A stretch of 35,260 nt of DNA from Cryobacterium fucosi (lineage in GTDB: Bacteria > Actinomycetota > Actinomycetes > Actinomycetales > Microbacteriaceae): NCBI RefSeq assembly GCF_004403515.1, contig NZ_SOHH01000037.1:1-35260 (forward strand), given 5' to 3'. The notes beneath the pieces were generated by a model. The model ran no database searches. It was given only the letters and a program-made list of their open reading frames with translations, and was not told where the DNA came from. Within the stretch, counting starts at the first letter, position 1. Each line of letters opens with the position of its first letter. The translations under genes and the position numbers were made by a program. Below, piece by piece: positions 1 to 8,687 of the stretch.

Positions 1-1
1 G

Positions 2-1192
2 CGCGACGACCTCGACCAGGCCGGCATCGCCGCCCGCGAGAAACAAGCCTACGACGACCGGTTCCTCAAGATCTACCGCCTCCCCGACGGCAAAGTCCGA
101 CTCCACGGCCTCTTCGCCCCCGAAGACGGCGAATTCGTGCTCTCCACCTACGACTCCATCACCAGCCCCCGACGCGGCGGCGTCCGCTTCGTCGACAAAA
201 CACGCGCCGCCTGGGCCAAAAGTATTCAGGACGACCCCCGCACCACCGCGCAAATCGCCGCAGACTCCTTCGTGCAACTACTCAAAATCGCCGGCGAAGT
301 CGACCCCGGACAAATGCTCGGCGGCCGCCGCCCCGCCGTGCGCATCATCGTCACCCACAAAGACCTCACCGACACCGGTGCCCGCGCCACTGCCGACACC
401 GGTGCCCGCGCCACTGCCGGCACCGGTGCCGGTGCCGGTGCCGGTGCCGGTGCCGGTGCCGGTGCCGGTGCCGGTGCCGGCAGTGCACCCGGTGCACCGG
501 CCAACACGTCCCCCTCAACGCCCACAGCCCTCGTAGCCCCCGACGCACCCGACGCACCCGCGGTCAGCCCGGCCGCAGCACCTCCCTCCAATCAACCCGG
601 CCAACCCGGCCAACCCGGCCAGCCCGGCCTACCCGGCGAACCCGGCCAGCCCAGCGAACCCGGCCTACCCGGCGAACCCGGCCAGCCCGGCCAGCCCGGG
701 ACGACCCTGGCCCTGCCGACCGGGCACGGCTACATCGAGGGCAGCCCCGCCCCGATCTCCCTCACCACCATCCAACGACAACTCTGCGACACAGGATACG
801 TCGGACTCCTCTTCACCAACACCGGGCAACCCCTCGACATCGGACGAGAACAACGCCTCTTCACCCCCGCCCAACGCACCGCCATGGGCACCCGCGACGG
901 CGGCTGCCTCTGGCCCGACTGCGACAGACCCCCCTCCTGGACCGAAGCCCACCACCTCAAAACCTGGCTCCTCGAACACGGCCACACCAACCTCGCCGAC
1001 GGAATCTGCCTCTGCCACCCCCACCACCTACTACTCCACAACATGGGTTGGACCATCACCCGCCACGACGACAACTACTGGCTGAAACCACCCGCCACCG
1101 TCGACCCCGAACAGACCCCCATCCCACTGCACAGCAAAACCCACCGGCCGAAACGAGCAGACGAGCACGTCGGCGACGAGCAGACCGAGTAG
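2..1192 (+). CDS. DUF222 / HNH endonuclease (13E12 repeat family), 5'-truncated by window edge
   Basis: The reading frame is open from base 2, so the N-terminal part of the gene lies outside the window; the GTG at 137 is internal. The C-terminal end carries an HNH nuclease core: a CLWPDC cysteine pair, then WTEAHHLKTW, then ICLCHPHHLLLH near the end. This is the arrangement of the actinobacterial 13E12-repeat proteins, which pair an N-terminal DUF222 with a C-terminal HNH. Two low-complexity stretches separate the DUF222 tail from the HNH core: an Ala-Gly run (371-480) and a collagen-like Gln-Pro-Gly run (593-700). HNH domains bind a metal ion and nick or cut DNA, but the physiological role of this family is not established. 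A cluster of short palindromic repeats follows the stop codon directly. Family call is strong; function is unknown. Confidence 0.85.
   Translation, partial: RDDLDQAGIAAREKQAYDDRFLKIYRLPDGKVRLHGLFAPEDGEFVLSTYDSITSPRRGGVRFVDKTRAAWAKSIQDDPRTTAQIAADSFVQLLKIAGEVDPGQMLGGRRPAVRIIVTHKDLTDTGARATADTGARATAGTGAGAGAGAGAGAGAGAGAGSAPGAPANTSPSTPTALVAPDAPDAPAVSPAAAPPSNQPGQPGQPGQPGLPGEPGQPSEPGLPGEPGQPGQPGTTLALPTGHGYIEGSPAPISLTTIQRQLCDTGYVGLLFTNTGQPLDIGREQRLFTPAQRTAMGTRDGGCLWPDCDRPPSWTEAHHLKTWLLEHGHTNLADGICLCHPHHLLLHNMGWTITRHDDNYWLKPPATVDPEQTPIPLHSKTHRPKRADEHVGDEQTE
371..480 (+). repeat. In-frame microsatellite: two 24-nt repeats then (GGTGCC)9
   Basis: Two adjacent identical 24-nt units (371-394 and 395-418) encode DTGARATA twice. 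They are followed by about nine tandem GGTGCC hexamers (425-478) encoding alternating Gly-Ala. Because every unit is a multiple of three, slippage would change the length of the linker between DUF222 and HNH without breaking the frame. Confidence 0.9.
593..700 (+). repeat. Collagen-like 9-nt repeats (Gly-X-Pro type) in the HNH gene
   Basis: About twelve imperfect units of the type CAACCCGGC or CAGCCCGGC encode QPG, LPG and EPG triplets. This looks like a flexible, extended linker directly before the HNH half of the protein. It is a second, independent expansion from the Ala-Gly run upstream. Confidence 0.9.
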
Positions 1193-1195
1193 TCC

Positions 1196-1414
1196 CGGTC
1201 TCGACGAGCTCGACCACCGGGCAGGGTCTCGACGAGCTCGACCACCGGTGATTGAGCCTGCCGAAATCACCCCACGGGTCTCGACGAGCTCGACCACCGG
1301 GGCGGCCCGGTCTCGACGAGCTCGACCACCCGGGCGGGGCTCGACCACCGGGGCGGGGCGGGTCTCGACAGGCTCGACCACCGGGGGCGGGCTCGACCAC
1401 CGGGGCGGGCGAGT
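1196..1414. repeat. Cluster of GGTCTCGACGAGCTCGACC-type palindromic repeats
   Basis: The intergenic space between the HNH gene and the convergent ferritin gene consists almost entirely of this repeat family. The word ctcgaccacc occurs about seven times, mostly preceded by ggtctcgacgag or ggtctcgacagg. A variant reading gtgattgagcctgccgaaatc is embedded at about 1249-1269. The same family recurs at 7410-7477, 11760-11936, 13198-13431 and 26108-26266. No open gene is seen here; fold-back structures in RNA may help terminate both flanking genes. Confidence 0.9.
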
Positions 1415-1434
1415 TGACGCGTGTCGGCCGACTC

Positions 1435-1968
1435 CTAGAGCGCGCCGCCTGCTGCCCCGGGGGCGTCGGCGTCGACCGGGCCGCCGGCGACCGTTTCCCG
1501 CGCGATGTAGTTCTCGATGTCGAAAAGGTTGTCGCCGGCCCGTTGCGCGATCGTCAGGAGCGTGGACATCGACGCGACCTCCTCGACCTGTTCCTTGAGG
1601 AACCAGAGCATGGCCTGCTCGCCGAGGGCGTCGCCGTCTGCGCGGGCAGCGCGGAAGAGCGCCTCGATTTGGGAGGTGACCTGCTTCTCCTGGGCCAGGG
1701 CGAGGGCGATCGGCTCGACGGCGAGGGTGAAGTTGTTCTGCACGGCCGGGATTCCCGGGATCTCGACGCCGAGGTCGCGGTCGAGCCGGTACTGCACCAG
1801 CATCATGGCGTGGTTGCGCTCTTCGATCGACTGGGCGTAGAAGTGCGCGGCGAGCCGGGGCAGGGCCTGATTGTCGAACCAGACGGCGATGGCGATGTAC
1901 TGCTGCGAGGCCACAAACTCGTTGCCGATCTGGGTGGACAGAAGTTCGTTGAAGGAAATGTCGCTCAT
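1435..1968 (-). CDS. bfrB: Ferritin (non-haem, BfrB type)
   Basis: 177 residues, a normal ferritin length. It is a four-helix iron-storage protein whose 24-mer shell oxidises Fe(II) and stores it as a ferric mineral. Visible ferroxidase ligands are Glu17 (IGNEF), Tyr24 (SQQY), Glu50 and His53 (EERNH); a second helix pair has ALAQEKQV and LKEQVEE. The sequence closely resembles M. tuberculosis BfrB as I remember it, including the PGxxAVxNxF loop. The ATG at 1966-1968 (MSDISF) is chosen over an upstream in-frame start because it matches the family N-terminus; no strong ribosome site is visible. The C-terminus ends in an Ala/Gly-rich tail. It is divergent from the ABC exporter and convergent with the HNH gene. 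Confidence 0.93.
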   Translation of the reverse strand: MSDISFNELLSTQIGNEFVASQQYIAIAVWFDNQALPRLAAHFYAQSIEERNHAMMLVQYRLDRDLGVEIPGIPAVQNNFTLAVEPIALALAQEKQVTSQIEALFRAARADGDALGEQAMLWFLKEQVEEVASMSTLLTIAQRAGDNLFDIENYIARETVAGGPVDADAPGAAGGAL

Positions 1969-2052
1969 GGTTCGACGGTACCGGTCACGGGCATCCCCCG
2001 CCACCGCACGACATCCCCCTAGACTTCGATCATCACGCCGGAGGGGGCAACG

Positions 2053-2997
2053 ATGGGGTCAAACGCAGCACAGGGAATCACGGTCACGGGGGTCAGCCGT
2101 TCGTTCGGCAGCGTGCACGCCGTGCGGGACGCCACTCTCGCCGTGCCACCGGGCTCGGTGACGGCCCTGATCGGGCCGAACGGCGCCGGCAAGACGACAC
2201 TGCTGCTCATGCTCGCGAGCCTGCTCGCCCCCGATACCGGCACCATCACGATCGCCGGCCACGACCCGGTGACGGATCCGCAGGCGGTGCGCGCCGCGAT
2301 GGGCTGGATGCCCGACGTGCTCGGCTCCTGGCCGAGCCTGAGCGTTCGCGCCTCGCTGGAGGTGACCGGGCGGATGTACCGGATGAGCCGCCCCGCCGCC
2401 GCCGCCCGCGCGAACGAACTGATCGGCCTGACCGGCATGGAGGCTCTCGCCGACCGGCCGTCCCGTGTGCTCAGCCGCGGGCAGAAGCAGCGGCTGAGCC
2501 TGGCCCGGGCCCTCGTGCACTCCCCCTCCGTGCTGCTGCTCGACGAACCGGCATCCGGCCTCGACCCGGCCGCCCGGGTGGCGCTTCGCGAACTCGTTCG
2601 CCGTCTCGCAGGTGAGGGAACGGCGATCCTCGTTTCCAGCCACGTCCTCGCCGAACTCGACGAGATGGCCGATGCCGCGGTATACCTCGCCGACGGAGTC
2701 ACGGCGAGCGCCGAGCGCGTCGCCCTGGCCGGCGCCAGCGCCAGGTCGTGGCGGATCCGCGCACTCGACCCGGCCTCCCTGGAAGGCGGCCTCCGGGCAT
2801 CCGGCGTCTCCGGAACGCGGACCGACCACCTCGGCACGCTCGTGCAGGTCGACAACGAGGCGGCGGCGGCCGACCTGCTGGCCCGGCTGGTCGGAGCCGG
2901 CGTGCAGGTGAGCGCCTTCGGCCCGGCGGTCGGCGATCTGGAGCACACCTTCATCGACCTGTCCCGCCCCGAAGCCAACGGAGGGGCAGCCGCGTGA
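2053..2997 (+). CDS. ABC-2 type exporter, ATP-binding subunit
   Basis: 314 residues. Walker A GPNGAGKTT is at residues 41-49, a variant signature LSRGQKQRLSLARAL sits near residue 140, and Walker B is VLLLDEPASGLDP. The C-terminal ~90 residues are a regulatory tail typical of drug or lipid exporters of the CcmA/DrrA group. The start ATG is preceded by a good ribosome site (GGAGGG, 2040-2046). A possible -10 element TAGACT lies at 2020-2025. The stop codon overlaps the GTG start of the permease (2994-2997), so the two are translated together. It powers export through the next gene product; the substrate cannot be told from sequence. Confidence 0.92.
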   Translation: MGSNAAQGITVTGVSRSFGSVHAVRDATLAVPPGSVTALIGPNGAGKTTLLLMLASLLAPDTGTITIAGHDPVTDPQAVRAAMGWMPDVLGSWPSLSVRASLEVTGRMYRMSRPAAAARANELIGLTGMEALADRPSRVLSRGQKQRLSLARALVHSPSVLLLDEPASGLDPAARVALRELVRRLAGEGTAILVSSHVLAELDEMADAAVYLADGVTASAERVALAGASARSWRIRALDPASLEGGLRASGVSGTRTDHLGTLVQVDNEAAAADLLARLVGAGVQVSAFGPAVGDLEHTFIDLSRPEANGGAAA

Positions 2998-4070
2998 GCA
3001 ACACCGTGGACACCAACGCCCGCCCCGCTGTGACCCCCGACCGCACACCGGCCCGGGATTTCGTCGCCGGGCTCTGGCTCATCGTCACGCTCGAGCTGCG
3101 CCAGCGCGTGCGCGGGGTCGCGTGGTACATCCTGCTCGGCATCTTCGTGGTGCTCGTCGCGGCGGTCACGGTGCTGCTCTGGCTCTCGACCACCGCCTGG
3201 GAGACCGGCGGCGGCGCGGTCTTCTCCGCCGTCATCTTCTTCGTGCTCCTGCTCGGCACCCTCGTCTCGCCAGCGCTCAGCGGCAACGCCATCAACGGCG
3301 ACCGCGACATCGGCACCCTCGCCACAACCCAGGTCACCCTGATCAGCACGGGCCAACTCGTGCTGGGCAAGTTCGTCGCGGCCTGGATCACGGCCCTCGC
3401 GTTCCTCGCCGCCGCCGTGCCGTTCCTGCTCTTCGCGGTCACCCTAGGCCAGGTCTCACCTGGCACGATCGCCGTCTCCGTGCTCGTGCTCGCGGCCGAG
3501 CACGGGGTCATCGCCGCCGTCGGCGTCGGGCTGTCCGGCGTCGTCACCCGCCCCCTGTTCTCGATCGTCGTCACCTACCTCATCGTCGCCGCGTTGAGCG
3601 TCGGCACGCCCATCGCGTTCGTCCTGCTCGGCACCGCCACGAAGTCGGAACAGACCCTCACGCCGCCGGCCGGCTGCCACGATCCCGCGACCACGGTGGA
3701 CGTTCCCCGTTTCGACCGCTACTGGTGGGTGCTCGCCGCGAATCCGTACGTCGTCGTCGCGGACGCGTCCCCCGGCGTCTTCGACACCTCCGGCAACCCG
3801 CAGGACCTGTTCGGCTGGATCGCGGTCGGGGTGCGGCAGGCACAGGTTGCACCCGACCTGCAGGCCGAGGTCCCCTACTGCAATTCGACGGGCCAATACT
3901 ACGGCGACGGCAAGCAGCCGACGGCGCGAGAGCTCTACGACAACGCAGTGCCGTCCTGGTTCGTCGGCCTTGGCATCCACCTGGCCCTCGGCGCCGGGGC
4001 GCTGCTCTGGGCTTGGCGCCGCACGATCACCCCGGCCCGCCGACTCCCCACGGGACGCCGCGTCGCCTGA
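2994..4070 (+). CDS. ABC-2 type exporter, permease subunit
   Basis: 358 residues starting at GTG 2994, which overlaps the stop of the ATPase gene by 4 bp and has GGAGGGG about 8 nt upstream. A longer reading frame extends back into the ATPase gene but has no family support. After a ~35-residue cytoplasmic N-terminus there is a first membrane helix (WYILLGIFVVLVAAVTVLL), then about five more hydrophobic segments. A large extracytoplasmic loop with two cysteines (around PPAGCHD and VPYCNS) lies before the last helix, and the protein ends in a basic tail (WAWRRTITPARR). The two loop cysteines could form a disulfide (inference). It pairs with the upstream ATPase; substrate unknown. Confidence 0.9.
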   Translation: MSNTVDTNARPAVTPDRTPARDFVAGLWLIVTLELRQRVRGVAWYILLGIFVVLVAAVTVLLWLSTTAWETGGGAVFSAVIFFVLLLGTLVSPALSGNAINGDRDIGTLATTQVTLISTGQLVLGKFVAAWITALAFLAAAVPFLLFAVTLGQVSPGTIAVSVLVLAAEHGVIAAVGVGLSGVVTRPLFSIVVTYLIVAALSVGTPIAFVLLGTATKSEQTLTPPAGCHDPATTVDVPRFDRYWWVLAANPYVVVADASPGVFDTSGNPQDLFGWIAVGVRQAQVAPDLQAEVPYCNSTGQYYGDGKQPTARELYDNAVPSWFVGLGIHLALGAGALLWAWRRTITPARRLPTGRRVA

Positions 4071-4105
4071 TCGTGCGCTCGGCACGCTCGCGCGGGCCAG
4101 CCGGG

Positions 4106-4816
4106 TCAGCCCGGCAGGCCGATGATGCCGGCGTCGAAGACGTCGGTTCCTTCCGTTGCGGGGGTGTCGGTCTCGCCCTCGGCGACGCGGATCTCGTCCT
4201 GCAGCCCGCGGAGCGCGGTGCGGAGCGCGCGCTCCGCGTCGAGCCCCTGCGCCTTCGCGGCGGAGACGATGGCCAGCAGCAGCGGCCCGAGCTCGTCTTC
4301 GCTCTCGATCGGGAGCGGGAAGGCCGACTCCGTGCCGAGCAGCCCGATCTTCTGCGCCCGCCCGAGCACCTTGTCGGCGAGGGCGAGGGCCGGCATTCCC
4401 TGCGGGATCCCGTCGAGCACGCTCGTGCGGTGCGGCTTCTCCGCGGCCTTGAAGTCGTCCCACGCCGCGACGACGTCGCCGGCGGTCTCGAGCGACAGGT
4501 CGCCGAAGACATGCGGATGCCGGCCCACCATTTTCGCGGTCATCTGCTCGGCGACATCCTGAATGTCGAAGTCCTCGCCGCTGCTGTGCGCGGCGAGGTC
4601 GGCGTGGAAGAGCACCTGGTAGAGGACGTCGCCGAGTTCCTCGATCAGTTCCTCGCGGCTGCCCGCCTCGATCGCGTCGATCAGCTCGTGGCTTTCCTCG
4701 ATCAGGTACTGCACGAGGGATTCGTGGGTCTGGTCCGCGTCCCAGGGGCAACCGCCGGGCGCACGGAGCCGGGCGACGGTCTCGATCAGGATGTCGAGCT
4801 GGCTGGGCTGGGTCAT
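4106..4816 (-). CDS. mazG: MazG nucleoside triphosphate pyrophosphohydrolase
   Basis: 236 residues. It hydrolyses (d)NTPs to NMP and pyrophosphate, clearing aberrant nucleotides. The family metal-binding pattern is clear: GGCPWD near the N-terminus, then EESHELIDAI and EELGDVLYQVLFHA. Start ATG 4814-4816 has AGGAGG upstream (4821-4826 on the reverse strand) at ideal spacing; an upstream in-frame start is rejected. The C-terminal half is shorter than in the E. coli protein and ends in an acidic tail, as in actinobacterial MazG. It lies just downstream of mfd with the order mfd-mazG seen in mycobacteria. Confidence 0.95.
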   Translation of the reverse strand: MTQPSQLDILIETVARLRAPGGCPWDADQTHESLVQYLIEESHELIDAIEAGSREELIEELGDVLYQVLFHADLAAHSSGEDFDIQDVAEQMTAKMVGRHPHVFGDLSLETAGDVVAAWDDFKAAEKPHRTSVLDGIPQGMPALALADKVLGRAQKIGLLGTESAFPLPIESEDELGPLLLAIVSAAKAQGLDAERALRTALRGLQDEIRVAEGETDTPATEGTDVFDAGIIGLPG

Positions 4817-4922
4817 GCGGGCCTCCTGGGGTTCGTTCTCATCGTAGGCGGCGGATCCGGGCTCCACGCGGGCGGCGGCGCGACCGCACTCCACCGGAGC
4901 AAACCCCTGGCGGATGCCGGCG

Positions 4923-7900
4923 TCACGCGGTCGGCACGGTGACCGCGTCGACCGGGCGGGGGAAGATCGCGTCCAGCAGGGAACCGGCCCACGCGATCAG
5001 GGCCGCGTCGCCGAGCGGCTCGCCGTTGATCCGGGGCATGGGCACGGTCATCGACCCGTTCTGGGTGAAGTAGCGCGAGCCCGGGTACATCCGTTGCAGT
5101 CGCACCTGCATCGAATCGGCCAGGTTCGCCGGGGCGACGCGCAGGTTCGAGCCCATGGCGACGACCTCGCCGAGGCCGGCCTGCTGGGCCAGCCAGCGGA
5201 GCCGGGAGACCAGGATGAGGTTCTGCACCGGCTGCGGCGGCTCACCATAGCGATCGGTGAGTTCGTCGAGGACCCGGTCGATCTGGTCCTTCGCGGCGGT
5301 CGGAGAGCTTGCCGCGGAGAGCTTCTGGTAGGCCTCGAGGCGCAACCGCTCGCTGTCGACGTAGTCCTCGGGGATGTGCGCGTCGACGGGCAGTTCGAGC
5401 CGCAGCTCGGTCTGCCCCTCCGCGACGTCGCCGCGGAAGGTGCTCACGGCCTCGCCGATCATCCGCAGGTACAGGTCGAAGCCCACGCCGGCGATGTGCC
5501 CGGCCTGCTCGCCGCCGAGCAGGTTGCCGGCCCCGCGGATCTCGAGGTCCTTCAGCGCCACCTGCATGCCGGCACCCAGTTCGTTGTTCGCCGCGATGGT
5601 CGACAGACGGTCGTGGGCGATCTCGGTGAGCGGCTTGTTCTCGTCGTAGAGGAAGTAGGCGTAGGCGCGCTCCCGGCCACGGCCGACCCTCCCCCGCAAC
5701 TGGTGCAACTGGCTGAGCCCGAACTTGTCGGCGCGGTCGATGATGATCGTGTTCGCGTTGGCAATGTCCAGGCCCGTCTCGATGATCGTCGTCGAGACGA
5801 GCACGTCGAACCTGCGCTCCCAGAAGTCCACCACGACCTGTTCCAGCTGGGCCTCGGGCAGCTGCCCGTGCGCCACGGCGATCCGCGCCTCGGGCACGAG
5901 CTCGGCGAGCTTCGCGGCCACCCGGTTGATGCTCGACACCCGGTTGTGCACGACGAAGATCTGGCCCTCTCGCAGCAGCTCCCGGCGGATCGCGGCCGCC
6001 ACCTGCCGGTCGGAGTACGGGCCGACGAAGGTGAGGATCGGGTGCCGGTCCTCCGGCGGGGTGGCCAGGGTCGACATCTCCCGGATCCCGGTGACCGCCA
6101 TCTCCAGGGTGCGCGGGATCGGTGTGGCACTCATCGCGAGGATGTCCACGTTGGTCTTCAGCTTTTTCAGCGCGTCCTTGTGCTCCACCCCGAACCGCTG
6201 CTCCTCGTCGATGATGACGAGGCCGAGGTCCTTGATCACGATCGACTCGGAGAGCAGCCGGTGGGTGCCGATCACGAGGTCGACGGTGCCGTCGAGCATC
6301 CCGGCGATGGTCTCCCGGGATTCCTTCTCGGTCTGGAACCGGCTGAGCGCCCGCAGGTGGATCGGGAACCCGGCGAAGCGCTCCTGGAAGGTCTCCATGT
6401 GCTGGCGCACGAGCAGGGTCGTCGGCACGAGCATGACGACCTGCTTGCCGTCCTGGATCGCCTTGAACGCGGCCCGCACCGCCACCTCCGTCTTGCCGAA
6501 GCCGACATCGCCGGACAGCAGCCGGTCCATCGGGATGGGCCGTTCCATGTCGGCCTTCACCTCGTCGATGGTGGTGAGCTGGTCGGGCGTCTCCGCGAAC
6601 GGGAACGCCTCCTCCAACTCGCGCTGCCACGGGGTGTCCGGCCCGAAGGCATGCCCCTTGCTGGCCATCCGCGCCGAGTACAGCTTCACCAGTTCGACGG
6701 CGATGTCCCGAACCGCCCGGCGGGCCTTGGTCTTCGCGGCCGACCAGTCGCTGCCGCCCATCTTGCTGAGCGCGGGCGCCTCCCCGCCGACGTATCGGCT
6801 GACCAGGTCGAGCTGGTCGGTCGGCACGTAGAGCTTGTCCCCGGGGTGGCCGCGCTTCGACGGCGCGTATTCGAGGACAAGGTATTCGCGCTTGGTCTTG
6901 ACCGGGTTGCGGCCCCCGCTGGAAACCTCCCGCTGGGTCAGCTCGACGAACCGCCCGATGCCGTGGGTCTGGTGCACGACGTGGTCGCCGGCCCCCAGCT
7001 GGAGCGGGTCGACGACGTTCTTGCGCCGGCTGGCCAGCTTCTTGACCTGGCGGGCGTCGTAGCCGACGACCCGGCCGTAGAACTCGGACTCGCTGACCAG
7101 GGTGAGTTTCGTCTCCGGGATTTCGAAGCCGTGGTCGACGGATGCCTTGAGCAGGTAGGCGATGCCGGGTTCCGGGTCGCTGGGCCATTCGCCGACGATC
7201 CGGGCCGGGAGTTCACGCTCGGCGAGCACGTCGGCGGCGCGTTCGACCAGTCCGGCGCCCTGCGCGACGATCCCGACGGTCCAGCCGTCCTTCAGCCGCG
7301 CGGCGAGGTGCCCGACGGCACCCTCCACGCTGCCCTGGAAGCTCGGCACGGCATCGCCGTCGACGCGCACGGTGAGCAGCTCGTCGAGTTCCCGGTGCTC
7401 GGGGAGCACGCGGGTCTCGACAGGCTCGACCACCGGTGGTCGAGCCTGTCGAGACCCGGCGGGAGCCTGTCGAGACACGGGGAGCACCGGGGCATCCGTC
7501 GGCGCCGCCTGGAACGAGCTGAATGTCCACCAGGCGTGGGCGGAGGCTGGGGCGCCGGGCGCGCTGAACTTCACGGAGTCGCGCAGCCGGCCGAGGGTGA
7601 GGAAGTCCCCGGACTCGAGGTCGATCGGGGCCTCGGCGCCGGCGGTCGCGGCGCTCCACGCTGCGCCGAGGAACTCCCGGTTCGTCTCGGCGAGGCTGAT
7701 CGCGCGGGAGGCGACCCGTTCGGGCGAAATCACGGCCACGGCCGCCTCGCGGGGAAGGTAGTGGGTGATCGGCACAAGCCGGTCGACCAGCGCGGGAGCG
7801 AGGCTCTCCATCCCCTCGACGGGGATTCCCTCGGCGATCTTGGCGAGCAGCCCGGCCAGGCTCGGGAACTCGTGCTGCATCTCCCTGGCCCGCTGCCGCA

Positions 7901-8639
7901 CGGCCGGGCTGAGCAGCAGTTCCCGGCTCGGTGGCAGGGACACCCGCTCGATCGGCTCGGGCAGGGATCGCTGGTCGGCGACGGAGAACGCGCGGATCTG
8001 CTCGACCTCGTCACCGAAGAACTCCGCCCGGTACGGATGCGGCGCCACGGGCGGGAACACGTCGAGGATGCCGCCGCGCACGGCGAACTCGCCCCGGCGG
8101 GTGACCATGTCCACCCGGGTGTAGGCGAGGCCGACGAGTTCCCTGGCGATGGCGCCGAGATCGTGGCCGCGGGCGCCGGCGGCCAGCTCGATCGGTTCGT
8201 AGTCGGTGAGGTTGTCGGCCACCGGTTGCAGGGCGGCCCGCACCGAGGCGATGACGATCAGCGGGCGCCGGGCGGCCGGGTCGGACTCCTCCCAGTCGCG
8301 CATCCGTCGGAGTGCGTAGAGACGTTTGCCGACGATCTCAGCGCCGGGGCTCAGCCGTTCGTGCGGGAGGGTCTCCCAGGCCGGGAAGTCGACGATCTCG
8401 GCGCCGTCGGTGAAGCAGGCCAGATTCTCGTGCAGGGACTCCGATTCGCGCCCGGTCGCCGTGATGACGAGCAGGGCCTGGGCCTTCTCCAGCCGGCCGC
8501 GTTGCTCGAGCATGGCCGCGATCAGCGGCGCCCGCAGGCCCTCGGTGAGCGAGAAATCGGCGTCCCGGTTCGCGAACGTGAGGGCGTTGTCGAATCTGGA
8601 GGCGCGCGAAAGTGTGGCAATTAAGCCCTGAAGAGTCAC
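4923..8639 (-). CDS. mfd: Transcription-repair coupling factor Mfd
   Basis: 1238 residues, GTG start. Mfd is an ATP-dependent translocase that removes RNA polymerase stalled at DNA lesions and recruits UvrA. Order visible: UvrB-like N-terminal module (residues ~1-370), variable linker, RNA-polymerase interaction domain (~540-625, GDHVVHQTHGIGRFVEL), RecG-like helicase motor with Walker A GDVGFGKTEVA (~707) and DEEQ box (~808), TRG region with TTIIETGLDIANANT, and the C-terminal D7 domain. The linker at about residues 383-415 carries a palindromic repeat translated in frame (see 7400-7487). No clear ribosome site precedes the GTG, but MTLQGL agrees with the family N-terminus. It is the third gene of rplY-pth-mfd-mazG. 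Confidence 0.97.
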   Translation of the reverse strand: MTLQGLIATLSRASRFDNALTFANRDADFSLTEGLRAPLIAAMLEQRGRLEKAQALLVITATGRESESLHENLACFTDGAEIVDFPAWETLPHERLSPGAEIVGKRLYALRRMRDWEESDPAARRPLIVIASVRAALQPVADNLTDYEPIELAAGARGHDLGAIARELVGLAYTRVDMVTRRGEFAVRGGILDVFPPVAPHPYRAEFFGDEVEQIRAFSVADQRSLPEPIERVSLPPSRELLLSPAVRQRAREMQHEFPSLAGLLAKIAEGIPVEGMESLAPALVDRLVPITHYLPREAAVAVISPERVASRAISLAETNREFLGAAWSAATAGAEAPIDLESGDFLTLGRLRDSVKFSAPGAPASAHAWWTFSSFQAAPTDAPVLPVSRQAPAGSRQARPPVVEPVETRVLPEHRELDELLTVRVDGDAVPSFQGSVEGAVGHLAARLKDGWTVGIVAQGAGLVERAADVLAERELPARIVGEWPSDPEPGIAYLLKASVDHGFEIPETKLTLVSESEFYGRVVGYDARQVKKLASRRKNVVDPLQLGAGDHVVHQTHGIGRFVELTQREVSSGGRNPVKTKREYLVLEYAPSKRGHPGDKLYVPTDQLDLVSRYVGGEAPALSKMGGSDWSAAKTKARRAVRDIAVELVKLYSARMASKGHAFGPDTPWQRELEEAFPFAETPDQLTTIDEVKADMERPIPMDRLLSGDVGFGKTEVAVRAAFKAIQDGKQVVMLVPTTLLVRQHMETFQERFAGFPIHLRALSRFQTEKESRETIAGMLDGTVDLVIGTHRLLSESIVIKDLGLVIIDEEQRFGVEHKDALKKLKTNVDILAMSATPIPRTLEMAVTGIREMSTLATPPEDRHPILTFVGPYSDRQVAAAIRRELLREGQIFVVHNRVSSINRVAAKLAELVPEARIAVAHGQLPEAQLEQVVVDFWERRFDVLVSTTIIETGLDIANANTIIIDRADKFGLSQLHQLRGRVGRGRERAYAYFLYDENKPLTEIAHDRLSTIAANNELGAGMQVALKDLEIRGAGNLLGGEQAGHIAGVGFDLYLRMIGEAVSTFRGDVAEGQTELRLELPVDAHIPEDYVDSERLRLEAYQKLSAASSPTAAKDQIDRVLDELTDRYGEPPQPVQNLILVSRLRWLAQQAGLGEVVAMGSNLRVAPANLADSMQVRLQRMYPGSRYFTQNGSMTVPMPRINGEPLGDAALIAWAGSLLDAIFPRPVDAVTVPTA
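7400..7487. repeat. Palindromic repeat inserted in frame in mfd, with 10-bp flanking direct repeats
   Basis: Bases 7411-7458 form a perfect 48-bp palindrome (two head-to-head copies of GGTCTCGACAGGCTCGACC-type units), followed by a third partial unit to about 7477. The identical 10-mer CGGGGAGCAC lies on both sides (7400-7409 and 7478-7487). Insert plus one copy of the 10-mer is 78 bp, exactly 26 codons. In protein the duplication shows as VLP on each side of the inserted SRQAPAGSRQARPPVVEPVE segment. This matches transposition-like insertion with a target-site duplication, though a chance direct repeat cannot be excluded. Confidence 0.85.
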
Positions 8640-8687
8640 CCGTCAAGTCTACGCAGCCCCGCCGCCATCACCTTCCCGGTCGAAGGG

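Noticed and set aside
1193..1434. Prophage attachment site next to the 13E12 gene (as for phiRv1 in M. tuberculosis)
   Set aside because: No integrase, phage gene or direct att repeat is visible; only the palindromic repeat family is present.
2019..3356. Long minus-strand open frame opposite the ABC exporter genes
   Set aside because: Antisense shadow; the opposite strand has clear Walker motifs and ribosome sites.
4914..8624. Long open frame (over 1,200 codons) on the plus strand opposite mfd
   Set aside because: It mirrors the codon periodicity of mfd, has no recognisable domain and is explained by high-GC antisense openness.
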